Origin: Candidatus Helarchaeota archaeon | GTDB taxonomy: Archaea > Asgardarchaeota > Lokiarchaeia > Helarchaeales > HEL-GB-A | Assembly (NCBI GenBank): GCA_013375405.1 | Contig: JABXJU010000062.1 | Location: forward strand, 1-21,576 | Direction of reading: 5' to 3' | Length of the DNA stretch: 21,576 nucleotides | Shown: piece by piece, positions 1-7,911 of the stretch | How positions within the stretch are numbered: position 1 is the first letter of the stretch | Layout of the letters: every line of letters starts with the position of its first letter | The notes under the pieces: model-generated | Database searches by the model: none | What the model was told of the DNA's origin: nothing | The model's input: only the letters and a program-made list of their open reading frames with translations | Made by a program: the position numbers and the translations under genes

Positions 1-46
1 AAGATTTGAAAGCAAAATTACCGTAGATGTAAGCAGGAACGAATAA
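1..46 (+). CDS. 3' end of a plus-strand gene (partial, tentative)
   Basis: The second reading frame is open from base 2 and ends at TAA 44-46, giving a 14-residue tail (RFESKITVDVSRNE). The tail is short, polar and protein-like, but too short for family assignment. The body would lie left of the window. It would be convergent with the Yip1-like gene that ends at 102. It could be chance, since one open frame of this size is not significant. Confidence 0.3.
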   Translation, partial: RFESKITVDVSRNE

Positions 47-50
47 CTGG

Positions 51-86
51 AAAAAAACTTTAAAAGTTCAAACTGGGAAAAAAAAA
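51..86 (-). terminator. Oligo-T terminator of the phosphatase/Yip1 operon
   Basis: On the minus strand, just after the stop of the gene at 102-692, there are two T runs: nine T at 86-78 and seven T at 57-51. Archaeal RNA polymerase terminates at such oligo-T tracts without needing a hairpin. A small AACTTT/AAAGTT palindrome lies between the two runs. The function is inferred from position and composition only. Confidence 0.4.
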
Positions 87-101
87 GAGATTTTGGATTG
101 A

Positions 102-692
102 CTAAAGTCCAACAGTTGTGAAGAGCCATTGAATAACCCATAGGTTCACATAAACATAAATTACCCAGTTCAGCGTAAACATCCCTATGACGCCTAGAAT
201 ATTTCTGCTTTTATGTTCTGGCTGGTTTTGAATGACCGATACGATTGCCAGCCCCAGGATCCAGATATACATGAGGTATTTCAGTGTATCATAAAGGTAC
301 CCCGCCCATTCCATTGTTCCTGTTAGTCTAAGAATCATGTTTATCAGAAGGAACCCACAATGAAAGATGAGCATTGGAATTAGGACTGTCCATGTGGCAG
401 TCTTGCTTGCCTCGCCCGCTGGCTTATATTTCGTCAATTTAAGAAAGATATAGAGGTCGATAGCGAAACCCGTTATAAACATTGCCATAAAGATAATGCC
501 AGCTACTCCCAGAAGTAAGGCAAAAATAATGATGTCTGGGAAGCGTCCAGTGAAATGTGCAAAGAAAAAGTTGATCAGTACCAATGCTCCTGTAACTGCA
601 ATTAACACCACGGATTTCAATCGATTTTTTTTCTCTCGTATTGTTTCAATGGCCGCAGCCGGCCTATTAACTAAATCTCCAAAGAATCCCAT
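102..692 (-). CDS. Yip1-like integral membrane protein (196 aa)
   Basis: This is a small polytopic membrane protein. An N-terminal amphipathic stretch with the RPAAAIETIREKKN pattern typical of prokaryotic Yip1-domain proteins precedes about five hydrophobic segments (roughly residues 25-47, 53-82, 100-122, 134-158 and 166-190). The ATG start is supported by a GGTGAT ribosome site 5 nt upstream, which lies inside the end of the preceding gene. The gap to that gene is only 6 bp, so the two are probably translated together. Yip1 proteins in eukaryotes act in vesicle trafficking. The role of archaeal members is not known, and none is claimed here. The stop is followed by T runs. The family call rests on motif and topology and is moderately sure. 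Confidence 0.6.
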   Translation of the reverse strand: MGFFGDLVNRPAAAIETIREKKNRLKSVVLIAVTGALVLINFFFAHFTGRFPDIIIFALLLGVAGIIFMAMFITGFAIDLYIFLKLTKYKPAGEASKTATWTVLIPMLIFHCGFLLINMILRLTGTMEWAGYLYDTLKYLMYIWILGLAIVSVIQNQPEHKSRNILGVIGMFTLNWVIYVYVNLWVIQWLFTTVGL

Positions 693-698
693 TTCTCA

Positions 699-1391
699 TC
701 ACCATATTAGGTTCATTATTTTGGTTGCATGATTGAAGGTAAAGATCATGAACACGACGAACAACGATAGATAGTAGGATCGAATTGTATTATATACGGA
801 CACATCCTTGAGCTGCTCTAAGAATTGATAGACAACAATTGGTGCGATGACGATGAAAACCGTGCCCAAAACTCCAAAGTAGATATAATGATAGATGGCT
901 GGAAGTATGTACTTGAGTCCCAAACACACTAGCGATGCCCCAAACATAACAATGGCAAAAGAAAAAATGCTCCATGCAATTATTTGGGCAGTCCGTTTGA
1001 TAGAAATCTCTTGTTTGAACACCCGTAGAAATATAAATAAAAGAACGCTGAGAAATAGCCACGCCTTAATGCTAAAGATGATATCTGTTAAAAATACTAG
1101 CAGATAATAGTCATAGGGTAGATAAAATCCGAATAACTGACCACTGGTAAGTATCTCAAGGGGGTAAGTAAATGCATAGTCGTGAAATGTCGTATAGAGG
1201 GACCCACCTACAATAAAAACGCCAGATACCAGAAGCACACTTGAAATCAAAACAATAATAAAGGTTTCGATTAAATTCACTGGTTTTGCTGTGATATCAC
1301 CTATAACTTCTCTTGGCCGATAAACGATTTTGAAATACTTTTTCAACAGATCGCTTATTCCTTCATCCAATAATTTCGATTCATTCGACAA
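699..1391 (-). CDS. Yip1-like integral membrane protein (230 aa, TTG start)
   Basis: This second polytopic protein has the Yip1 signature near its N terminus (YRPREVIGDITAKPVN, about residues 24-39) followed by about five hydrophobic segments near 42-66, 100-125, 137-160, 168-190 and 205-225. The start is TTG at 1391. No ATG lies near it, and a GGGAGAG purine run sits 12 nt upstream. The first 11 bp overlap the end of the phosphatase gene, which points to translational coupling. It is longer than its downstream neighbour and differs in sequence, so the pair is two paralogous-style subunits rather than a recent duplication. Function is unknown; the two could form a membrane complex with the phosphatase anchor. 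Confidence 0.55.
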   Translation of the reverse strand: MSNESKLLDEGISDLLKKYFKIVYRPREVIGDITAKPVNLIETFIIVLISSVLLVSGVFIVGGSLYTTFHDYAFTYPLEILTSGQLFGFYLPYDYYLLVFLTDIIFSIKAWLFLSVLLFIFLRVFKQEISIKRTAQIIAWSIFSFAIVMFGASLVCLGLKYILPAIYHYIYFGVLGTVFIVIAPIVVYQFLEQLKDVSVYNTIRSYYLSLFVVFMIFTFNHATKIMNLIW

Positions 1392-2724
1392 TTTCAGATA
1401 ACACTCTCCCTTGTGAATCGGCTGGCAATGCCCAGCCAGTTATATTACAGATAGTTGGTACAATATCTACTACATGGGGCACAATAGTGGTTATTTCAGT
1501 GCCAGTACGCGTGATATTTGGCCCCATCCATGCCATTATTACATCCTGAAGTGCCACTCCTCCATGACTTCCAATTTGACTGAGCGGTAGTTCTGGTAAT
1601 CCTGGGAATCTCAAGCTAAGTACCATATGTTCTCGCAATGAAATGTAAATCTGCCCTGTCCTATTTTCTGTTGTATTTAAGCAATACGGATATTGGTTCA
1701 TTTCGCTCCGGTTCAAAACCACCGCCACGTCGGGATGTTGTAGTAATAAATCGACGGCAGAACTCGTCTCTGCCAGATTTTCTAAAAAGATAAATCCCGA
1801 ACCGCCTTCCACGTGGACATGGTTTTGAATACCTTTCCCAATGAGATAGCCCTCAATATCGACGACGTTCTCAACTGTTTCCATCCCATGATCTGCTGTG
1901 AATACAAACAGTGTATTTTCATACTCACCCATTGCCTTGAGCTCTGTAAACAAGTGCATGAATAAATTATCCAACTCCCGCAAATGTCTCTTGATCATCC
2001 CACTATAGTCTCCGATACCGCCAGAATAGTGCCCCTGCACATCCGTCCATGCCAGATTAACGAAAATGAAGTCTGGGTCATCCTGCTTAATGAGCTCAAT
2101 GAGAGCTCGCATGCACCACGTATCCACAATATCTCCGTCTGCGTATGTGACGGGCGTGCCTAATTTCTCAAGATAACCGTCTGGCAGGGGGTATGGATCA
2201 CCCGTGATCATTTCGGTGCCTGGCGAGGCGAAAATATAATCTGAAGCATTCGATAATAGCGGCGGAAGCCGCCACTTTCCGCTGATAAACGCTGTTTTAT
2301 TGGATGGAGTGGTTCGCTCAATAGCCTCAATAAGTGTTTCCGCTAAGCGATAGGATGGATCGAGGACAACTGCGATGGTTTCACCCGTATCATTCAGGTA
2401 CAATCCGTTCCCTATCATCCCCGAGTTGTTAGTATAAGCACCAGTGAGCATTGAAGTGTGCCCATGCTGCGTTTCTGCCGCTAAGGAAGTCAAGGCATAT
2501 TTGTATTTCGATCCACGCTCCATAATTTCACTAAACAGTTTTGGCATCATTTCCTCTGAAAGGTACTCCGGATTTCCCGCATCGATGCTGAATAAAATGA
2601 CCCGGTGTAGTGTGCCATCTTCTTCTTGTGGTGGAAATAACGATGTTGCAATAAAATTGATCGTAAAGCCGAATCCAATGAGTATCGCAATTATAAACAA
2701 TACTATTCGTTCGTTTTTTTTCAT
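1381..2724 (-). CDS. Membrane-anchored alkaline phosphatase / type I phosphodiesterase-like protein
   Basis: This 447-residue protein belongs to the alkaline phosphatase superfamily (type I phosphodiesterase/nucleotide pyrophosphatase branch), two-zinc hydrolases of phosphomono- or diesters. Visible ligands are D48 (SIDAG), nucleophile T90 (HGHTSMLTG), D228 and H232 (DVQGHYSG), D278-H279 (TADHGM) and H387 (GSHGG), so the active site looks complete. A single hydrophobic segment at residues 7-29 is probably an uncleaved N-terminal anchor that places the enzyme outside the cell. It is the first gene of a three-gene operon with two Yip1-like membrane proteins and overlaps the next by 11 bp. The physiological substrate cannot be read from sequence; nucleotide, lipid-linked or phosphonate esters are all possible. 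Confidence 0.8.
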   Translation of the reverse strand: MKKNERIVLFIIAILIGFGFTINFIATSLFPPQEEDGTLHRVILFSIDAGNPEYLSEEMMPKLFSEIMERGSKYKYALTSLAAETQHGHTSMLTGAYTNNSGMIGNGLYLNDTGETIAVVLDPSYRLAETLIEAIERTTPSNKTAFISGKWRLPPLLSNASDYIFASPGTEMITGDPYPLPDGYLEKLGTPVTYADGDIVDTWCMRALIELIKQDDPDFIFVNLAWTDVQGHYSGGIGDYSGMIKRHLRELDNLFMHLFTELKAMGEYENTLFVFTADHGMETVENVVDIEGYLIGKGIQNHVHVEGGSGFIFLENLAETSSAVDLLLQHPDVAVVLNRSEMNQYPYCLNTTENRTGQIYISLREHMVLSLRFPGLPELPLSQIGSHGGVALQDVIMAWMGPNITRTGTEITTIVPHVVDIVPTICNITGWALPADSQGRVLSEIVE

Positions 2725-2895
2725 AGAAAATCCCTATAGTTTGTTGCTTTTTCCTCTAACCGAGGAGTATACAAAATTAGAATAAGGAATTAGCTATAAA
2801 AAAGCGATTCTTAATTTTGAAACTGAAATAAGAGCATTTTTAGAAGGGGTTAACCTAACTAGCCACACTAATTTCTCTTGGTGAGGGCATATTAC

Positions 2896-4146
2896 TCAAT
2901 GAACATATGAGTTTATCCTCGTAGGAGAGGGGGTACGAATTCGTTCTTGTTTAATTAATTCATATTCCGTTGTGCCAATTTTATTTTTTACAGCAGAATC
3001 AAATTGGTATTTACTATCGACCGAACCCAACATCTCTTTAAATTTTTCGACACCAGGAGGGAGCGGTTCTGTCCACTGCCCATTTTTAAAAATGGGAAGC
3101 CCGGGTGCATTGACTTCTGCATCTAAACATGCTTTATCAACGGCTACAGGGTCCGACGACCCAAAAATACCAAGGTCAGGAACAACTGGCATACCTGAAC
3201 TAGAAACACAATCACACTGTACAGTTACGTCAAATGCAAAATTTATATAACGAATATTTTCGGGTTTAAAGGAAGATATTACAGCTGTGGCATTATCTAT
3301 CACTCGTTCTGTAAAATCCTTTAAATTATTCATTAATGGTTCTTTCATAGCTCTTTTTACAGGACATTTTCTTGTACACAAAAAGCATCCAAAACAATTG
3401 GAAACATCTATCACCGCAGAATCACCGTCTATTTTAATAGCATTGGTAGGACATACCTTGATACATTCTTGATTGCATTTAGATATATTACATCTCTTAG
3501 GATTTATTTTCATAACTCTATTAAAATGCGCAAGATGTTTATATTTCTTAGTTACACACCCTTGACCTATCTGTTTTAAGGCACCTCCAAAAGCTGCCGC
3601 TCCGTGTCCCTTGAAATGTGAAACTACGACTAACTTATCGAATTTGAATAGTCCTGCTCCAACGGAGACTGTCTTATGATGAATTCCATTTATTTGGATA
3701 TTTTTTCCATCAAGCCCTTTATCCCCATCAATGAATTCTAGAGGCGCACCAGTTATTGCTTCACTATATCCATGCAGATGAGCGATTTTGGAATGATCTG
3801 TAGCATTTTTTCGATGTCCAAGATGTATTGAATAATCTTCGGAGATCTCGACAACATTAATTTTTAACCCTAATCCTTGTGTCTCAATTAAGGCCGGGAT
3901 TCCACCTTTTGATTTGATTGCATTAACAACCTCGCGTATATAATCGTGACGTAAGTAATGGGTATTGTTGGCTTCTCCAACATGAACTTTTACCGCAACT
4001 TTATCTCCGGAATTGATATTATCTAAAATTTTGTCTAATATATATCGTGTTTTGACTAAATTGTTCGTGGTCATATCTTTTGCACTGTGAAATAGGGCAA
4101 ACATTTCATTCGGAGACGCCCAGTAGACTATAGATTTGTTCGACAT
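2896..4146 (-). CDS. DUF362 domain protein with embedded 2x[4Fe-4S] ferredoxin domain
   Basis: From ATG 4146 the protein is 416 residues and cytoplasmic. The DUF362 core (ADNTHYLRHDYI-like N-terminal part, then GMPVVPDLGIFGSSDPVAVD near the C terminus) is interrupted by a bacterial-type ferredoxin insert. The insert has two cysteine sets, CNISKCNQECIKVCP and CFGCFLCTRKCP, enough for two [4Fe-4S] clusters. DUF362-ferredoxin proteins are widespread in anaerobes; their reaction is not established. The frame can be extended to a TTG at 4188. However, a TATA-like TTTAAATA at 4199-4192 predicts transcription starting near 4169, downstream of that TTG, so ATG 4146 (MSNKSIVYW) is preferred. It is divergent from another ferredoxin gene with only 117 bp between the starts. 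Confidence 0.8.
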   Translation of the reverse strand: MSNKSIVYWASPNEMFALFHSAKDMTTNNLVKTRYILDKILDNINSGDKVAVKVHVGEANNTHYLRHDYIREVVNAIKSKGGIPALIETQGLGLKINVVEISEDYSIHLGHRKNATDHSKIAHLHGYSEAITGAPLEFIDGDKGLDGKNIQINGIHHKTVSVGAGLFKFDKLVVVSHFKGHGAAAFGGALKQIGQGCVTKKYKHLAHFNRVMKINPKRCNISKCNQECIKVCPTNAIKIDGDSAVIDVSNCFGCFLCTRKCPVKRAMKEPLMNNLKDFTERVIDNATAVISSFKPENIRYINFAFDVTVQCDCVSSSGMPVVPDLGIFGSSDPVAVDKACLDAEVNAPGLPIFKNGQWTEPLPPGVEKFKEMLGSVDSKYQFDSAVKNKIGTTEYELIKQERIRTPSPTRINSYVH

Positions 4147-4191
4147 GATATCACATCTAATTAGATTGCTACTCATTGAAGGAAGCAATCA

Positions 4192-4199
4192 TATTTAAA
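4192..4199 (-). promoter_or_regulatory. TATA element of the DUF362 gene
   Basis: TTTAAATA on the minus strand lies about 46 nt upstream of ATG 4146. With the usual 24-27 bp offset, the transcript would start near 4169 and have a leader of about 23 nt. It is one half of a back-to-back promoter pair. Confidence 0.45.
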
Positions 4200-4211
4200 G
4201 AGGTAAATTCC

Positions 4212-4219
4212 TTTTAAAA
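4212..4219 (+). promoter_or_regulatory. TATA element of the Cys-rich ferredoxin gene
   Basis: TTTTAAAA on the plus strand predicts a start near 4241 and a leader of about 23 nt that contains the GAGGT ribosome site at 4252-4256, seven bases before ATG 4264. Only 12 bp separate it from the opposite TATA element, so the two preinitiation complexes may exclude each other. Confidence 0.4.
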
Positions 4220-4263
4220 ATGATAGTACAAGTTTCTTTAAAGAATATAGTGAGGTTTCTTTA

Positions 4264-5388
4264 ATGCCTGAAGTCGATCATTATGAAAGCGTACGGCAAA
4301 AAATGAGTATAGATGAAGTGGGAACGCCTAAACATAAAAAAACCATTGAATTTTTAAAAGTTCTTTATAATGAAGAAGAAATTGAGTTATTAGATCATTT
4401 CGATCGTGGATATCAATTACTCACCGCAGTAAATCTAGCAAAAAAATCTGGCTGGGTGAAAGAAAGAGTAAAGAAAATATTAAAATCCTTATCTAAGAGG
4501 GGTGCGCTTTTTACATTGGGAAGAAGTTACATGCTCTTGAATTTAGTTCCTGGCTTCTTTGAACATTACATACTCACACGTGGTGATACTGAAGAAAACA
4601 CCATAAAGGTGGCAAAATACTTTAGATGGGCGTTCTTAAACTTAACTCCACAGATGTTCAACAATATGAAACTGAAAAAGAAACCTCTTTGGCTACCGAA
4701 GTTATCTTACGATGCCGAAGAAAAAATAATAGAAATTGATGAATCCATCCCAATGAAAGACCAAAAAATCTTCACGGGGGAATTAGTGAGGGATTTAATA
4801 GACCAAAATGAATATTTTGCAAAAGTTTATTGCCAATGTAGAGAAGTTGCGAAAATGAGTGGTGAACCTTGCCAGCATGCCCCTGAAGAACTTGGATGCT
4901 TATTGTGTGGCCTTACCGCAAAAGTGGGCGTGTCTCAAGGTTGGGCTGTTGAAATTCCGACTAAAGAGGACGCCATTCAATACGCTAAAGATTGCGAAAA
5001 GGCAGGCTTGATACACTACGGGATGAATCTCGGCCCAATTACTTTCATCTGCAATTGCTGCAGAGATTGCTGCACGGGATTGAGAGGAATGGTCGTTCAT
5101 AGCTTACCTTACGGTCGATCAAACTTTGATCCGCGTTGGATCGCGGAAAAGTGTAAATTTTGTGAAAAATGCATAAAAATGTGCCCCATGGGGGCTGTAT
5201 CCCGTCAATATCCAGTCAAAGATGAAAAAGATCAAATCTCTTTCAACTTGAGCATATGCCTGGGATGCGGAGTCTGTGCAACCAATTGCCCACAGGAAGC
5301 AATTACACTTGTTAAAGTGAGAACCGATGACACCCCCGAGATGTCGGGATTCGCGAAACAAATAACGGAAGCTTTGCTGAGATTCTAA
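4264..5388 (+). CDS. Cys-rich 4Fe-4S ferredoxin-domain protein with N-terminal helical (winged-helix-like) region
   Basis: This is a 374-residue cytoplasmic protein. Residues 25-95 are lysine-rich helices (VNLAKKSGWVKERVKKILKS) that resemble a winged-helix module. The middle holds two unusual cysteine groups: C190, C192, C203, C212, C215, and C263, C265, C266, C269, C270 (CNCCRDCC). The C terminus is a classical two-cluster ferredoxin (C297/300/303/307 and C332/335/338/342, each ending in CP). The arrangement suggests an electron carrier or redox sensor with at least two [4Fe-4S] clusters plus an extra metal site. Such proteins occur in strict anaerobes and their partner is unknown. The start is supported by a GAGGT ribosome site. 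The gene converges on the UvrA-like gene, with 22 bp between the stops. Confidence 0.7.
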   Translation: MPEVDHYESVRQKMSIDEVGTPKHKKTIEFLKVLYNEEEIELLDHFDRGYQLLTAVNLAKKSGWVKERVKKILKSLSKRGALFTLGRSYMLLNLVPGFFEHYILTRGDTEENTIKVAKYFRWAFLNLTPQMFNNMKLKKKPLWLPKLSYDAEEKIIEIDESIPMKDQKIFTGELVRDLIDQNEYFAKVYCQCREVAKMSGEPCQHAPEELGCLLCGLTAKVGVSQGWAVEIPTKEDAIQYAKDCEKAGLIHYGMNLGPITFICNCCRDCCTGLRGMVVHSLPYGRSNFDPRWIAEKCKFCEKCIKMCPMGAVSRQYPVKDEKDQISFNLSICLGCGVCATNCPQEAITLVKVRTDDTPEMSGFAKQITEALLRF

Positions 5389-5410
5389 AGGACGAAGATC
5401 CGTGTTTTTC

Positions 5411-7894
5411 TTAATTTATTAAAAATGGACCTGTTTTTGAGCTTTTATTCGCAGCAATTGTTTCGGGAGGTCCATTTGCAATGATTTCGCCACCTTTTGG
5501 TCCACCCTCAGGACCAAGCTCAATGATCCAATCCATGTAATTAAGTATATCTATATCATGCTCGATTATTATCACGGTATTTCCTTGTTCAACCAATTTA
5601 TTGAGCATATTCAATAACTTAGAAATATCATAGGCATGCAGCCCGGTAGTAGGCTCATCTAAGACGTAAATAGTCCCAGATTTCTTCTTTTTACCTAGCT
5701 CTTTAGCTAATTTAATTCTTTGAGCTTCTCCACCACTTAGAGTCGGTGCTGGTTGCCCAAGGGTAATATATCCCATCCCAATATCCTCCAATATATTGAG
5801 ATAATGGACAATTTGTTGCTCACCCTTGAAAATTTCTAGGGCTTCCCGAACAGTCAAATTTAGAATTTCATGGATATTTTTACCCTTATACTTTACTTCG
5901 GTTATTTCCGGTAAATATCCTGTTCCATCACATTCTTCACAAGAAATATCCACACTGCTCAAAAACGATATTTGGAGATCTATGCTCCCTAAGCCTTTAC
6001 ACTTTGGACAGCGTCCTTTATCAGAATTAAATGAGAAATGACCTGGCGAATATTTGCGTTTTTTGGCGAGAGGTTGTTTTGCAAATAATTTCCGAATATT
6101 ATCCCAGATGCCAATGTAACTAATCGGATTTGAAGTTTTGGTCCGGCCAATGGGTGATTGAGTAACAACTACACAGCCAGAAACTCCTTCCCAGCCTGCT
6201 AGCTTCCCTTTAATATGGTCAAACTGGATATGTTCTTCCTCGTCACCATTTTCTTCGCCGGGCTTTTTGGAAAAGTGTTCCTTGAGCAGCGGCACTAATG
6301 TATCAGAAATGAGGGAACTCTTTCCACTCCCTGAAACTCCTGCAATTCCAATAAAGACCCCAAGAGGTATTTCAATCTGGATATTCTTCAGATTATTCGT
6401 CTCCACATCTTTGAGGATCAGTTTTTGTGTCGATGTAGATACTGGGCGTCGCTGATCTGAGGATTTTCTTGGGAATTGGAGATTGCCAGCTAAATATTGA
6501 CCAGTTAATGAAGTCGTTTCATTTTTTATACTAGATACATCTCCTTCAAATACAATTTCTCCCCCCTCAATCCCTGGACCTGGCCCAATATCTAACACAT
6601 GGTCCGCAATTTCAATGATACTCTTGTCATGTTCCACAACAATTACCGTATTACCTAACTCTTTTAATTCATTCATCATTATATCGAGGTTTTTTTTCTC
6701 TAGTTGATGCATTCCAAGTGTAGGTTCATCCAGAATATAGATTAAGCCATTCAGTTCCGATTCAAGCTGGCTCTGAAAACTCAAACGTTGGAGTTCTCCA
6801 CCAGATAAAGTGGGAATACGCCGGTTCAGAGTTAAATAGCTAAGTCCAACCAACTTAAATTTCATTAATCGCTTTAAGACTTCTTTTTTCAAGACCTTAC
6901 CCTGGCCAGTCCTAAGCTGATTTTCATCCATCTTTTCTAAAAATTCGATTAATTCATCAATTGTCAATTCCGCGAGTTCTCCGATATGTTTTCCAGCAAT
7001 ATGTACGTTTCTCGCCTGTTCATTTATTCGATACCCCCCACAGTCTTCACAAGTAATTTTAGTCATGTATTTTCTCTCAATAATATCTTTCCGATACGCA
7101 CTGGTGCTTGTCGCCATTGCTCTCTCCAAATGTGGAATAACACCTTCAAATTTAGCTTCAATTATCCCCTCAAATCTACGGGACTTCCATTTCATCCTCA
7201 CTGTCTCATCCGTACCATAGAGGAAAATATCCTGAATTTTTTGAGGAAGTTCATTGTAAGGTGTATTAATGTCAAAATCCATTGCCTCCGCTAACCCAAT
7301 GGCGAAATTTTTTAAATCCGCAAAGGAACCCGTAGCAGCTTTCAGAATCTGAAGAATACTCCAGCTCAGATCAGGTATTACCTTTCGTACCTCATATTCC
7401 ATCTGATATCCGCGCCCTTTGCAATCCAAACACATCCCAGATGGTTCATTGAAGGAGAAGTGCTTAATTTCCAATTCTTCAACTTGCATACCACATTCAT
7501 CACAGGTTAATTCGTCATTTACAGGTAATTTACAGATGGGACAGTTCTGTCGTCCCTCCAGTGCGTATAAATGTCTCAAGAGCGTGTAAATTGTCGATTT
7601 AGTCCCCACGGTGCTCCGAGGATTCGCCCATCGCAACGTTCTCTGCTCCAATGCGACAGTTGGGGCGAGCCCTTTAATTGAATCAAACGGTTTTTCCTTC
7701 TCGATTTTAGGCGGAAATCCTATGGATTGTAAATACCTTCGCATTCCTTCCTGGAAAATTATATCAAAAGCCAGACTTGATTTACCTGATCCACTCACGC
7801 CAGTTATCGCCACGATCTTGTTCTTAGGGATATTAACATTGATATTTTTAAGATTATGAATTCTGGCTCCTTCTATCTGAATTGTATCTACCAT
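5411..7894 (-). CDS. uvrA: UvrA-family ATPase lacking the UvrB-binding domain (UvrA2-like)
   Basis: This 827-residue protein has two ABC-type ATPase halves. Half 1 has Walker A GVSGSGKSS at 32-40 and signature LSGGELQR followed by LDEPTLGMH. Half 2 has GVSGSGKSSL, then LSGGEAQR and LDEPTTGLH. Zinc pairs are C118/C121 with C131/C134, C155/C158, CEDCGG, and CPKCKG with CEECDG. In canonical UvrA (about 940-970 aa) a UvrB-binding domain of roughly 110 residues lies between the CPxC and CxxC pairs; here only nine residues join them, which accounts for the shorter length. Such UvrA2-type proteins bind DNA but cannot load UvrB in the normal way, and some are linked to drug tolerance. The ATG lies 17 bp downstream of the BtrH-like gene, so they form an operon. 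It is unlikely to be the cell's general repair UvrA. Confidence 0.85.
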   Translation of the reverse strand: MVDTIQIEGARIHNLKNINVNIPKNKIVAITGVSGSGKSSLAFDIIFQEGMRRYLQSIGFPPKIEKEKPFDSIKGLAPTVALEQRTLRWANPRSTVGTKSTIYTLLRHLYALEGRQNCPICKLPVNDELTCDECGMQVEELEIKHFSFNEPSGMCLDCKGRGYQMEYEVRKVIPDLSWSILQILKAATGSFADLKNFAIGLAEAMDFDINTPYNELPQKIQDIFLYGTDETVRMKWKSRRFEGIIEAKFEGVIPHLERAMATSTSAYRKDIIERKYMTKITCEDCGGYRINEQARNVHIAGKHIGELAELTIDELIEFLEKMDENQLRTGQGKVLKKEVLKRLMKFKLVGLSYLTLNRRIPTLSGGELQRLSFQSQLESELNGLIYILDEPTLGMHQLEKKNLDIMMNELKELGNTVIVVEHDKSIIEIADHVLDIGPGPGIEGGEIVFEGDVSSIKNETTSLTGQYLAGNLQFPRKSSDQRRPVSTSTQKLILKDVETNNLKNIQIEIPLGVFIGIAGVSGSGKSSLISDTLVPLLKEHFSKKPGEENGDEEEHIQFDHIKGKLAGWEGVSGCVVVTQSPIGRTKTSNPISYIGIWDNIRKLFAKQPLAKKRKYSPGHFSFNSDKGRCPKCKGLGSIDLQISFLSSVDISCEECDGTGYLPEITEVKYKGKNIHEILNLTVREALEIFKGEQQIVHYLNILEDIGMGYITLGQPAPTLSGGEAQRIKLAKELGKKKKSGTIYVLDEPTTGLHAYDISKLLNMLNKLVEQGNTVIIIEHDIDILNYMDWIIELGPEGGPKGGEIIANGPPETIAANKSSKTGPFLIN

Positions 7895-7911
7895 TTTTAT
7901 ACCATTTCCAT

